NCBI GenBank assembly: GCA_047967505.1
Contig: CM106541.1
Origin: Dipteris shenzhenensis
Lineage: Eukaryota > Polypodiophyta > Polypodiopsida > Gleicheniales
Length of the DNA stretch: 64,000 nt
Reading direction: 5' to 3' (one strand)
Shown piece by piece: positions 1 to 10,540 of this stretch. Numbering within the stretch: position 1 is the stretch's first letter; each line of letters starts with the position of its first letter. Position numbers and translations under genes: made by a program. The notes under the pieces were generated by a model. That model was not told the origin of the DNA, ran no database searches, and was given only the letters and a program-made list of their open reading frames with translations.

Positions 1-369
1 TGCTCATATACTTGGACAAGTAAAAATCTTGGGAACAAGGCTGTGTGGTTAGGGAGCTCGATGGAGATAGAAACAAAGGAGGTTTTGAGGGTGACACTAG
101 ATCCCTACACGCATACTCTGCCACTCCCATCAACCCATTAGACATCTCCTTCGACTTACCTCAGCATCTGTATGAGCCTGACTTCCTATCAAAGTTCTCC
201 CATGACATCGATGTTCACACTTCTCCCCAACTGCCAGACCACCTTAACATCTCCGATGACCTTCGCTTCTTGCTCTTGTGTCCAACCAGGTTGATGATCG
301 TGAATCACCACTTTTCTGGTGGTATGGAGCTCACCCAATTTCTTGAGGTGAAAGAGGAGGAGGAGTTTT

Positions 370-1969
370 GCACCCCTCTTATGTGCATGCAGCTCAGAAG
401 CCACAGGGTGGCTTCTTCAGTCTCCCCATAGGATCGCATCCTTCTGTTAGCTCTCGCAGTCCAGATGGGACCATGGTTGCCAGAGACTTACACAAAGGCC
501 ACCTTGCTCTAACTCTCGAGCATATAGACACAGCCGACAGCAATGAAGGAAGAGCTATAGATACCTTTACTAGCCCTACCTCTAAGCAGCCACTCAATCA
601 AAGCAGTGAAGGAGGAACCATGCAAACTGAGAAAACAAGAGCCAATGGAGATAGACCAATTGCAATTGGCGATAGTACTCCCTCGGCTAGTGGAGGCTCT
701 TTCAACAAAGACCAATGAGGAGATACAAGAGATTCTAGGCAATCTCTGGGAGAGTCAAGGCTGCCCTCAACCGATGAGGAAGAAGTTGAGGACCTCCCAC
801 CATCGGGCATCACAGAATCCCAACATGTTGCACAATCAAATGCGAGTGGAGCACAACACCCTATTGGAGCAAATCAAGCAGATGGAGAAGGTAAGATAAT
901 AAAGGCTTTTTTGGACAACAACTTGCTTCAAGACTCTTTAGTTTGGCTAGGGACTCATCCCTGAGTAGGCTTTCTGCTTGAGATTAGGCCTCCTCTCACT
1001 TTCATTGAGTCCTGGATCAGGATGAATTAGATTAGGAAAGGAATAAATGTCTTGAATGTAAGATTCCTCAAGAAAGGATTTTTTGTCTTTCTTTTTGAAA
1101 AACCAGAGATGGCTTTTAGAGCCATGTAATATGGTCTTTGGACTATTAGGAATCAGCCCTTGTATTTAGAGTGGTGGTCTAAAGATTTTTCTCTTGATGC
1201 CCCTAGGTCAACCAAGATCCCTGTTTGGGTGGAGCTCCCTGATTTACCTCTTTATCTATGCAGCCAACTTCCCTTTTCATGTAGTGGTCTAGGAGAAGTT
1301 CTTGGAGTAGAGCAAGAAAATTTTATTACTCTTAGAGGCAATCCTCAGATTTGCATCAAGATGGACATAGCTAAGGAGATGCCTAAGACTCTCACCATCC
1401 TTAACAGAAATGGTAGTGTTTTTAGAGAACAACCCCTTACATATAAAAATCTCTCATTCTTGTTTGTTATGTGGACTGTCCACTCATGTGGTTAAAAGCT
1501 GCCCTTTAAAGAGATCCAAAATCAAGGAGCCAGAATCCAATCTGCCAAGCAATCCTCTCCCATTGAAAAGTGGGTACCTAAAACCCAGAACCCTCCTACT
1601 AAAAGCTAGTCCACTGGTCAAAATCTCACTAGAAATAGTGAAAAGGATATCAGACTATCAGAAATAGTTAATAAAAACTTTTTTGATCTCAAGGAACAAG
1701 AAGAGAGCTTGGAGAAGAGTGACAATGTCAACCAAGATTATAACATGGTTATAGAGGTTGGTTGGTCCAAAGAATTTGAGGATGATGTCAATAGAGAAGA
1801 TGCCATGGAAGAGGCAGAAGCTAGTGATGAAGAGTTAAAGGATGATCAAGGAAAGGACACTCAAATCACTATAACTTCTCAGGAGGACACTAGTCAAGGC
1901 AAAGCTTTCATAATAGTTCAACATAAGAGAAGACAATCCAAGGTAGCCACTGTGCAAGTGAATCCCTAA
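370..1969 (+). pseudogene. LINE-1-type retrotransposon ORF1 relic (DUF4283-like domain plus zinc knuckle)
   Basis: This is the nucleic-acid-binding ORF1 of a plant LINE, broken by stops and frameshifts. Around 1045-1440 the frames read a DUF4283-like pattern, including FVFLFEKPEMAFRAM, then TKIPVWVELPDLPLYL, then ICIKMDIAKEMPK. After a frameshift a CCHC zinc knuckle follows at 1461-1502 (C-X2-C-X4-H-X4-C, read as CLLCGLSTHVVKSC). The tail (about 1709-1969) is acidic and hydrophilic. The segment 600-900 (DEEEVEDLPPSG) is probably the N-terminal part; 1-370 is unassigned upstream sequence. ORF2 follows on the same strand, as expected for a LINE. Family roles are known; membership is inferred from motifs. 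No intact protein can be made. Confidence 0.75.
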
Positions 1970-2012
1970 CCACATGGCTAAAAAGGGGCAAAAGAAGAAT
2001 GTTAGATAAAAT

Positions 2013-3518
2013 GATGACCTTCTTAACTCTCAATGTTAGAGGGCTTATGGACACTGTGTGAAGAATTAGCTTTCTGGTTGAGAGCTAATTCTCTATCACC
2101 TCTCTTTTTAGCATTGCAAGAAGTCAAGGCAAGTAGGTTTACTCTTGAGGATAGACTAAAAGTGATAGATAGAAGAAAAATTTGGTGCTAATTTGCTTAT
2201 GAGGATGGCAAAGGAGGCATAGCTTTAAGAATCTTGTCCCATTGTAAGGATAGTATCACTCAAGCTACTACAAATGTCCACAACAGATGGCTAATGCTAC
2301 AATGTTGTGTGAAAGGAATTGATCTATCAGTTATTTCTCTTTATGCTCCTAAGTCAACTTCAGAAAGGAGGGATTTGTGGGAATCTCTATAGTGTTTAGA
2401 TGGCAATTGCATCCTAATGGGTGACTTTAATATGCTAGAGAACAAAACAGACAGATGGATGGGAAAGGGCACATGCATCAGAGGATCTGAACTACTTTCT
2501 TGGGAAGAGTGTAAAGAACACTGGCAGCTGGTTGATGTTAGTAAAAGCAGGGAGTTTACTTGGTGCAACAATCAAGTAGGAGAAAATAGAAGGGAGGCTA
2601 GATTAGACAGATTCTATGTTTCCCAAAGCTTATTAAACAAACATCTATCTTAAGGGGTGGTAACATACTCTTAAGCTTGTCAGATCATAAACCTATTTTG
2701 TTGAGATGTGATTTTGGCTCTGGTGAGAGAATTCCCTCTTGGTTCAAAGCTAACCCCGAACTTTTGCACTTTAAGAGTGTGCAGAATCTAATAAACAAGG
2801 CCTAGCATAGTGCTTTCTCTAAGCACCCCTCAGCCTCAGATGCTTGGGAACTGGCTATCAAGGATGCTCAGAATATTCTAAGAACAGCCAGAAAGAAAAG
2901 AGCACAGATTAGAGCTCAAAGGATGGATTGCATTCAAGATAATATCAGCACTTTAGAATAGAAAGCCAGAGAGGGTGATGAAGAGGCCCATGCAGACCTA
3001 AACAAGGCAAAAAAAGAGCTCAGAAAACAAGAACAGATCAGACTAAATGACTCCAAAGTTTATTATAGAGACTGGTGGGTTGGAAAGATTGACAAGCCCA
3101 CTAAGGAAACCTTCAGCATAATCAAAAGAAAAAGGTGTCAAGAGGAGATTCCCCTCCTTAAAAGACCAGATAGCCCCCACCTAAATAACATTGAGGAGAA
3201 TATTGAATACATTTAGAATCACTTCAAGGATCTACTCTCCAACACTTTCCCTCCAAATGATGACACTCAAAGAGCAAGATATCTCTATCAAATAATAAGG
3301 GACAAGGCTGGTTAATCTTTTGACCTCCCCTACCTAAAGAGACCCGTCAATCTAGAGGAGCTGAAAGAAGGTGTGGCTATCATGGCAGATGGAAAGACTC
3401 TAAGGGAAGATGGTTTACCCATTGAGTTCTACAAATTTTTTGGGAGCTAGTTGTCTAGGACCATACCTATTACTGTTATGGCAAGAAAGTTCTATAAAAG
3501 GTTTTCTTCCCCTCCACA
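2013..3518 (+). pseudogene. LINE ORF2, first part: endonuclease and start of reverse transcriptase
   Basis: This is the apurinic-type endonuclease and pre-RT region of the same LINE. The N-terminal reading TLNVRGLMDTV begins near 2025. The endonuclease motif GDFNMLE lies at 2420-2440, RLDRFYVS near 2610, and the catalytic SDHKP at 2680-2694. From 2750 to 3450 the frame reads the long helical linker and enters RT (MADGKTLREDGLPIEFYKFF), then breaks off near 3500. The rest of RT resumes after the inserted copia element at about 7410. Several in-frame stops make this a relic. In the family, the endonuclease nicks target DNA to prime reverse transcription. Confidence 0.8.
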
Positions 3519-3665
3519 TGTTGGGGTAAAGGGCAGTGTGCCCACCCACTTGTACAGTGCCCATGTATACTCATATATATATGATAGAGGAATAAGCTGG
3601 AGTAGCTTTTGCTCCACCACTTTTGGTGTCTCCTTATTCCTTTGTGTGTGCTCTCCTCTCCCACA
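3519..3665 (+). repeat. 5' LTR of the first copia element
   Basis: The short LTR starts with TGTTGGGG and ends CCCACA just before the primer-binding site. It contains a CATATATATATG stretch (about 3570-3581) that could act as a TATA region. It has the same general organisation as the LTR starting at 25994 (TGTGGGGG, TATATA, terminal pyrimidine-rich stretch), although the bases have diverged. The end coordinate is set by the tRNA-binding site and is accurate to a few bases. Confidence 0.65.
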
Positions 3666-3667
3666 AC

Positions 3668-3679
3668 TGGTATCAGAGC
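3668..3679 (+). other. Primer-binding site for initiator tRNA-Met
   Basis: TGGTATCAGAGC is the exact sequence used by most plant Ty1/copia elements to anneal the 3' end of initiator methionine tRNA. Its position 2-3 bases after the LTR end identifies the element and fixes its orientation as plus. Confidence 0.9.
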
Positions 3680-5394
3680 TGGCTCTACATGAGAGTAGAG
3701 TGGTCGTTGTTGGCAGCCATTCACAGTTGGAGATGGCTTCCTGTTAGAGAACGTTGACAGTGGGTTGTGAGGCTTGGGGGAGCTCGTAAGGTTGTGGAGC
3801 TTGAGCAACATTAATGGAGTGACTGGTTGCTGGTATAGTTTGTCTAGGAGTTGCATGGGTCACGGGAGTTAAAGCCTTTGAAGGAGGATGCCTTGCATGC
3901 AGCAGCGAGTTGAAGGCATTTGGAGAGCTGCCTCATTTTGGCTGTGAGCCGCCTGGTGGCTATTGAAGAAGCTAGGGAGCACGCAACTAAGCTATTTCGT
4001 TAAAGATGCTTTTGGCATTGGTTATACTACGGAATTGAGTGGTTTTGGCCAGCAAGTGGTCTTCATCGGCACTCTTCTTTTCAAGCACCCTGCATTCATA
4101 CCATACAATCATCTCCCAGGCCTCTTTCATTCCCTCGTCATAGAGCTCGGCTCTCTTTGTCTAGTCAGTGGGTTGCATATTTTTCTTGCAGGTACATCAC
4201 TTTGGCAGTGGTAGTGACACATGCTTTGATAGTGGTACATGCCTGGTTGAGATGCATTGACAGTTTATTGGATGCATGGTTATTTGCCTATGTTGGATAC
4301 ATACGGTGGTATGGTGATGTATTGAGATCCTGTCAGATTAGCATTGTTTGAAGCTGTTTTAGGGTTGGTTTGTCAGCATTTTGGGGCTGATTTGTTACCA
4401 TATTCGGGGCTGATTTTATGGCATTGTGTTTGCCATTGGTCAGGACATTACAATTGTTGTTGTTGCTATTTTTTATGACAAAACAGTCATTTTCAGGACT
4501 AAATATCTCTTTCCTGGTGCAGAATTGCACTTTGTGTCAAACTGGAAAGTTGTAGTTCACAGAAATACTACAACTTTGCTATTGGAAGCAAGTTGATCTG
4601 GTATAAGCTGCAGGAGTTACAACCTCTGCAAAACCACAAAAAGTTACAGTCTACTGTCTATTTGTGACCAATGTGTAGGAAGCTGTTTTTCAGGTGAGAA
4701 TATTTGAGAATCCACAAGGATTTGGCTCTTGAGCTCAACTGATAAGTTGTAGATATATTACCAGCTACAACCTTGCTGTTTACAGCTTTGGCATCGGTCT
4801 TTCAGTGAAAAGATATCACTGTTCAAAAATAGGGACAGCGTGTTATTTTGCCTAAAGTGGCTGTGAGGTATTGTTGTAGGAATTTCTCTTACACAACAGT
4901 GAATTGGGAACTCACAGTAAATTATAGAAAGTGATTGGGATCTCACTTCAGTCCAAGGGCATTATTGGCATTTTGGCAAGTCACTTTGGCACATTTGGCA
5001 AGTGGTGAATGCTTGATTTTGTTGCCAAAGGATTGCACACTTGAGGTGATGCATTGGTGATGCAGTAAATGCCATTTCGATGCATTATGGATTTGCATTG
5101 GTGGATGCTGCACTGATGTTTATGGATAGTTGAGCTGGGCTCCTATTGCCATTGGTTGAGTAGGCATTACTTATTTGGTTCAGTGCATTTCTTACTTGGA
5201 TTGCCAGGTATTGGCAGGTTACTGGGTTGCATATATTCTTGTTTATGCCTCTTTATGGCTGAGTGCTTTTGAGCATTGGATCAGCCAGTTTATTTGGAGA
5301 CCTGATTGGTTTGGACAACACTATATTTTTGGTTATTTGGGTTGCCTATTGCACTATACTGCTCTTTGGTTGTGAGCTATTGTGCCACAGATAT

Positions 5395-6127
5395 GGCATC
5401 TACAGCTGGTAGCGCCCTCTTTGATATTGAGAGGTTGGATGGATCAAACTTTCAGTATTGGAAAGAGTAGATTTATGATGTGTTAGTGCAAAAAAGGCAG
5501 CATAATCCCATTCAATGCAAAGGTGTCAAGCCTAATAGCATTAAACAGAGTGATTGGGATGACATGGATGAGCAAGCATGCTCTATCATTCAGTCATCAC
5601 TCTTGAAGTCAGTCTAATTGCAGGTACATGATGGTGTACAGGGTGTAGACTACCATGCATATGAGTTCTATACTCGTATATGTCGGATGTATGACCATGA
5701 TAGTGTTATATTACAGCATGATGGGCTGAAATACAGCCTTGATATGCACTCCAAAGGTCAATCAATTGGTAGAAACAGGTCATGTTCAAGGGGGAATTCC
5801 AAGAGCAAGTCTAGCTCTCGGACTTGTGTTAGATGTTTCTATTGTGGAAAGTATGGCCACATGAAAAAGTATTGCTGGAAATGGCTAAGAAAATGCAAGA
5901 AGAAGAGCAAGGTTAAGAATGACAGGAAGAAGGAAAAGCATGTTGAGCTTCAAGGCGTGGATGCCAGGGTTTCCACTGATAGTAGCAGTGATGAAGGCAT
6001 TCTTTTGTCTATGTCTGACACCTCCTTCTTGGCCACTGATGTACCCATTCTTGGTGATTGGATGTTAGATCCATGTGCTTCATGTCATATGACCCCTCAT
6101 AGGTCATGGTTCAGTGCATATTAGGAA
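5395..6127 (+). pseudogene. Copia gag and protease relic (element 1)
   Basis: Gag starts with MASTAGSALFDIERLDG at 5395, followed by NFQYWKE and a stop, then YDVLVQKRQ. This is the usual copia N-terminal pattern. A zinc knuckle C-X2-C-X4-H-X4-C (CFYCGKYGHMKKYC) is coded at about 5832-5873 in the frame running 5618-6124. The protease segment near 6060 reads WMLDPCASCHMTPHRSWF. The aspartic-protease signature is normally D-S-G-A-S; here the S and G have become P and C, so the active site is damaged. Frame breaks separate the 5' gag from the knuckle. Confidence 0.75.
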
Positions 6128-6133
6128 TGCATT

Positions 6134-7392
6134 ATGGAAAGTGGTTTGATGGGCATTGGTCATTCTATGGATGTCTATGTTTATGGGCATATCCACCTTG
6201 TTATGCCTAGTGGCTCTATTCTTGTTCTACAGAGGGTTAGACATATACTAGGACTTGCTACGAGCAAGATCAGTACTGGACAGTTGGTTGAGGCAGGTTA
6301 TCATGTCTCTTTGGGTGATCATGCATGGAAGATTGCTAGAGGCAATCTGGTTATGGCTAGGGGATCATGGGTTGGATTCTCTTATGCATTGCATGTATCA
6401 AGTGTCCAGGATAATATGCTTATGATTAGTAAGTAGCCATCAGTTAGTTTATGGTATGCTTGACTTGGACATATGTCTACTGCAGGTATGAAAGCCCTTA
6501 CAACATTGAGATACATTCTTGTTATGGATGTCTCTCAAATTTTATGTCATGATTGTGATGATGATCTACAGTCAGGATCCTCTTTTGTGAGGAAGATAGT
6601 CAGTGAGAGGTATGTTGAGCCATCGCAGTTGTTCATAGTGCAGTTTGTGGGCCTATGCCTATCATTTCACTGGGTGGCACCTCTTACTTTGTGACATTTA
6701 TTGATGCTACTACAAAGTACATATGGGTATATCCGATTTGGCAGAAGCATGATGTATATGATACATTTCAGCGCTTCTTGGGTAATGCTGGTCAGATACT
6801 TGGTTGTTTCAGTATGGAGAGGGGGAAGTTACTGAGTACTCCACTACCTATATTGGCTTCATATCTGAAACACTGCAGGTTCGACGATCACATATTAGTT
6901 GAGCAGCAAGTTATGGTTAATATGGCAGCCATAGTACTTCATGCATCCATGACTGTGTTGAGACTTGGTTCTCACATGTTTGCCATTGGGGCTACACTTC
7001 CGGTTCTTGCTTCCGTTGCACTGGGAGTTGGTAGCATGATTATGGCAGATTTTGGCAGTAGGGAAGCGGTTGTGGACATCAGGTCCTTATGCTTCTAGGA
7101 GCAGCATGCAGGTGATGCAAGTTGGGTAGACCAGCAGAGGTCTATTGTAGGGCATGTGCTTACAGTCACAGGTGGTACAGAGACATTTTCTTTGCACAGT
7201 GACAGTTCGGGTGCTATGGACTTAGCACAGGAGCACGTGGTGGTGAGAGTTCACTCTCCCATCTGGCATGAGATCTTGGTTGACAGGCATCTACAACTTG
7301 TCATTTTCTATCCTGCAGACCTGATGTCTGCTAGCAGCTTATCCTCTATGCACTTTGCACATTGTAAAGTGCCGATGGGCATAGGATGATGG
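6134..7392 (+). pseudogene. Copia integrase fragment fused by deletion to RNase H C-terminus (element 1)
   Basis: A gag-pre-integrase-like region runs to about 6450. An integrase core segment follows (PMPIISLGGTSYFVTFID, then TTKYIWVYPIWQKHDV) at about 6652-6780. Immediately after it, at about 6810, the reading is MERGKLLSTPLP. That matches the end of RT in the second copia element (MEEGKAISTPLP at about 25181), so roughly the integrase catalytic end and the RT palm are lost. The last part (about 7180-7387: HSDSSGAMDLA, then HFAHCKVPMGIG) corresponds to the RNase H end. Relic only. Confidence 0.65.
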
Positions 7393-7404
7393 TCTGGTCA
7401 TCTT

Positions 7405-9520
7405 CTTTTTCAGCCTATGGATTGGAGACCTCTTACAATGTTGAACCATAACTACAAAATATTTGCCAAAGCTTTAGCTCTAAGGATTCAAGGCAAAATG
7501 AAATATTGGATTCTATTAAAGCAAAAGGGTTTTATCAAGGGACAGCACCTTCTCGAAGCCATCATCAATATGGTGTGAGTATGTTGAGGAAACCAAACAG
7601 GATATTTGTTTTCTTAAGGTCGATTTTGGTAAGGCTAATGATAGGCTGGAATGGGACTTTATAGTCCAATCTTTACAAGACATGGGAATGGGTCCCTCTT
7701 TTTTTTAAAGTGTTAAGCTTCTGCTCACTAATGCTATAGCTAAGGTCAATGTCAATGGTATGACGAGTGACCCCTTTTTTCTTAAGAGATCAATTAGACA
7801 AGGCTGGCCTTTAGCTCCTATTCTATTTGCTATAGCTGCAAATTCTCTAGGTTGGCTTCTTAGAAGTCAAATACAAGAGGGATGTCTGAAAGGCATAGAG
7901 CTGAATAATGGTAAACAACCGTTATGCCAATAGTTTGCTGATGACACCACTTTGACTGCTAGAAACACTGATTAAGATGTTAGTTTGTGTCTTGAAGTTT
8001 TCTATCAAGCCTCAGGTTCTTGTATTACCACTTCAAAACAGGCTATGATACTCTCAGTGGGAAAGAGCAAGGGGTTCTCCAATAGTTAGGATGCATTAAG
8101 ATACAAAAAGGGATAGTTTTCAGACTTTTGAGGATTCCAATGGGATTTGATGTCACAATGAAATAGAGGTGGAACTGGGTAATGGATAGATTTTAGAAAA
8201 AGCTAGACAAATGGAGAAGCTTTCAAGCCAACCTGGCTAGTAGGAAATTAGTCCTTAACCATTGCCTCTATCCCATTGTTATTTTCTATTTCTCTTGTTG
8301 GTCTCCTCTAAAACAGGTTTAGACAGATTCATCAAATTATGTAGATCTTTTTAATGGGGAGGTACTAACAAAATCTCCAAGGTAAGATGGGAATACTTTG
8401 TCAAACCCAAAGAAGAAGGGGGTCTAGGGGTGATTGACATTTCCTCTGCTGCTAAAAAACTTTTTGCCACCTGGATTATCAAAACTGCTCTTCATCCAAA
8501 GGAAAATTGGGCACAACTTCTATTGAGAAACATGAGATATATTAGACCTTGCAGGGCACCTAATTGGAAAAATTATCCTTTTCTCTTTGCTCTTTTTAAC
8601 CTTGAACCTTGTAAATCCAAAGGGAGTCCCCTATGGAAGTCTATTTGGGGGGCTTTTGAAGAAATAAAAGCTTACCTCCTTTTCTCTAGCAAAGGTACCT
8701 TTATGTCCATTGATTCTATTTGGGTGTCATCAATATTCAGATCTACCACTCTGACAGATGAGCAGTTCACAGGTACAACTAGCTTATTCAAGAAAGGTCT
8801 TCAAACTTGGGTTAGCTTTGGAATAAAGAGCTTTTCATATGGAAATCTTGGCTTGAAATCAGAAGGGAGTTCTCCTTAACCAATAAACATCAAAGACTGA
8901 TCATGGGAAGACTGGAACTATGGCAAGGGGATGTGACTTGGAAGGGAGGTTCAATATTATGCATACACTAAGAGTTTAGCTGGGTGGGGTGCTCCTCTTT
9001 ATTACCTATTGCAACTCCCACTACTGACATGGAGGATCTTTTTAGAACTCTCAACAATAGAATGATGACAAATCCACGTGCCTGAGAAAACTTCCTATCT
9101 TGCTTGGCTAATTATTCATAAGACAGTATGATTTAATTCAAGAGGACTCAGCATCGATAAAGATGATGGAAAATGTATGAGATGCTTTATCTTTGTTAAG
9201 GATGCCTTCCATCTTTTTATTTCTTTCCCTCATGCCAAAAAAAAGTGGAAATTCATTCAAATAGAGTGTGGTGAGCCTGTTAACTAGAAAGCTATTCTGC
9301 TAGGAGATGCTTGCAAAATAAGGCATGAGCCTTGGTTTCTCATCAGGGCCCATGCTCTCTGGTTCATCTAGGTCTCTAGAAATAATTTTCAATTTAATCG
9401 TAAAGATATTTGTACTGATGCTATGTTTGCTTCATGGTGGGATAGGAAAAAAGGAGACTTGACTTCTTTATTAGTGCAGACAACCTTGAGCACCAGAGGT
9501 TAAGCTCAAATATCTCTAGA
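7405..9520 (+). pseudogene. LINE ORF2, second part: reverse transcriptase and C-terminal region
   Basis: The LINE resumes with DWRPLTMLNHNYKIFAKALA at about 7417, the RT motif normally following the point where ORF2 broke off at about 3500. Further motifs are GFIKGQHLLEAI (about 7530), RQGWPLAPILF (about 7797) and the RT active site FADD at 7934-7945. A stop lies directly before FADD. The later KPKEEGGLGVIDISSAAKK segment is at about 8405-8462, and 8430-8879 is an open stretch of the RT-distal region. Stops are frequent. The 3' end is not sharply visible; no poly(A) was seen. Confidence 0.75.
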
Positions 9521-10540
9521 CACAAACGTTCTTGTTTCATTTCAGATGATCATGCCAAATTACCCCCATTCCTACAAAGAAAAGTTGCAAAGATTGAGCA
9601 TTGAAAAGTTGCAAAGAAAAGTTGTAAAGATTGAGCAAAGGCACAAGAATATGTGATTGATGAGAACTACAAACTGACAAGCAGGCTTCAATATGATCCA
9701 TTTCGATGTTAATCGATGTGAACATCCATATGACATGCTCTCATGATGGAGACTGGGAAAAAAGAAACATCTAGATGAAACACAGAACTTTCTACGTCCA
9801 TATATAAAATGCCTTTGCCCAAAAACATCCAGATGCACATTGCAAATCATGGAGTTTATGGTTTTACCATGCCGCATGGTTGTTGTTGAATAACATAGAT
9901 TCTTGTTGGAGGGATTGGGAGTCCTTCAAAGTCCAAATGTTGACACTAATCATGTGGTTTACAAATGATGCAAGACCAATAGTCAAGGCATGGACAGCCT
10001 TTGAGCAGCTTTGAGAATACATAAAACAAGGACTAAAAAATCCTTGTCGAGACCAAAATGCAGATCTCTTTTCTTGGGTGAATGGCAAAGGAATCTAATC
10101 TATATAGAGGATCCTTAAGGTTGCTATGATAAAAATAGTTTTAAAATCACAATCAAAAAAATTTACAATGGCCAAAAGCAATCCACAAAGAAGAAAAGCA
10201 AGATTAAGTAAGCAAATAGGTTCTCATCAAGCTAACCACAAATTAGGTAGCCAATAATGACACCTAAAGTGGCTCAATTATGATGTAACTCAACACATAA
10301 AAAATATTTAAAATAGCTGTTATGACGGATGGATGGTTGGCATGTGCACACATGCACACACACCAACGAAGATCAAAATTAAAGACACTGGCTTCTACTA
10401 ACGTGGAGACTACAATGCAATTACAAATGACCACAACCAAGTGTGTGTCATGGGGTGTGATGGATCAGACTCCACCCTATGAATTTTTGCAAAGTTCAAT
10501 AAACTTTTATGCTTGCTACCTCACGACTGATAAGTTACTC
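9521..10540. other. Intergenic stretch, no gene recognised
   Basis: AT-rich sequence between the LINE end and the macro-repeat. A short open stretch on the minus strand (9864-10088) and a CA-rich patch near 10350 (ACACATGCACACACAC) are the only structures seen. Nothing in it matches a protein family I know. Confidence 0.5.

Larger units (their letters stand above)
3519..7392 (+). mobile_element. Ty1/copia element nested in the LINE, internally deleted, 3' LTR absent
   Basis: A copia element sits inside LINE ORF2 in the same orientation. It has a short 5' LTR (3519 to about 3665), a primer-binding site, a long non-coding leader (about 3.68-5.39 kb), gag, protease and part of integrase. It then jumps at about 6810 to a stretch like the end of RT (MERGKLLSTPLP) and the C-terminal RNase H region, ending near MGIG at 7387. 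The RT catalytic core is missing, and I see no 3' LTR before LINE sequence resumes at about 7410. The deletions and many stops mean it cannot move on its own. It resembles the second copia element at 21.7-26.2 kb in layout and motif wording. Confidence 0.8.
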
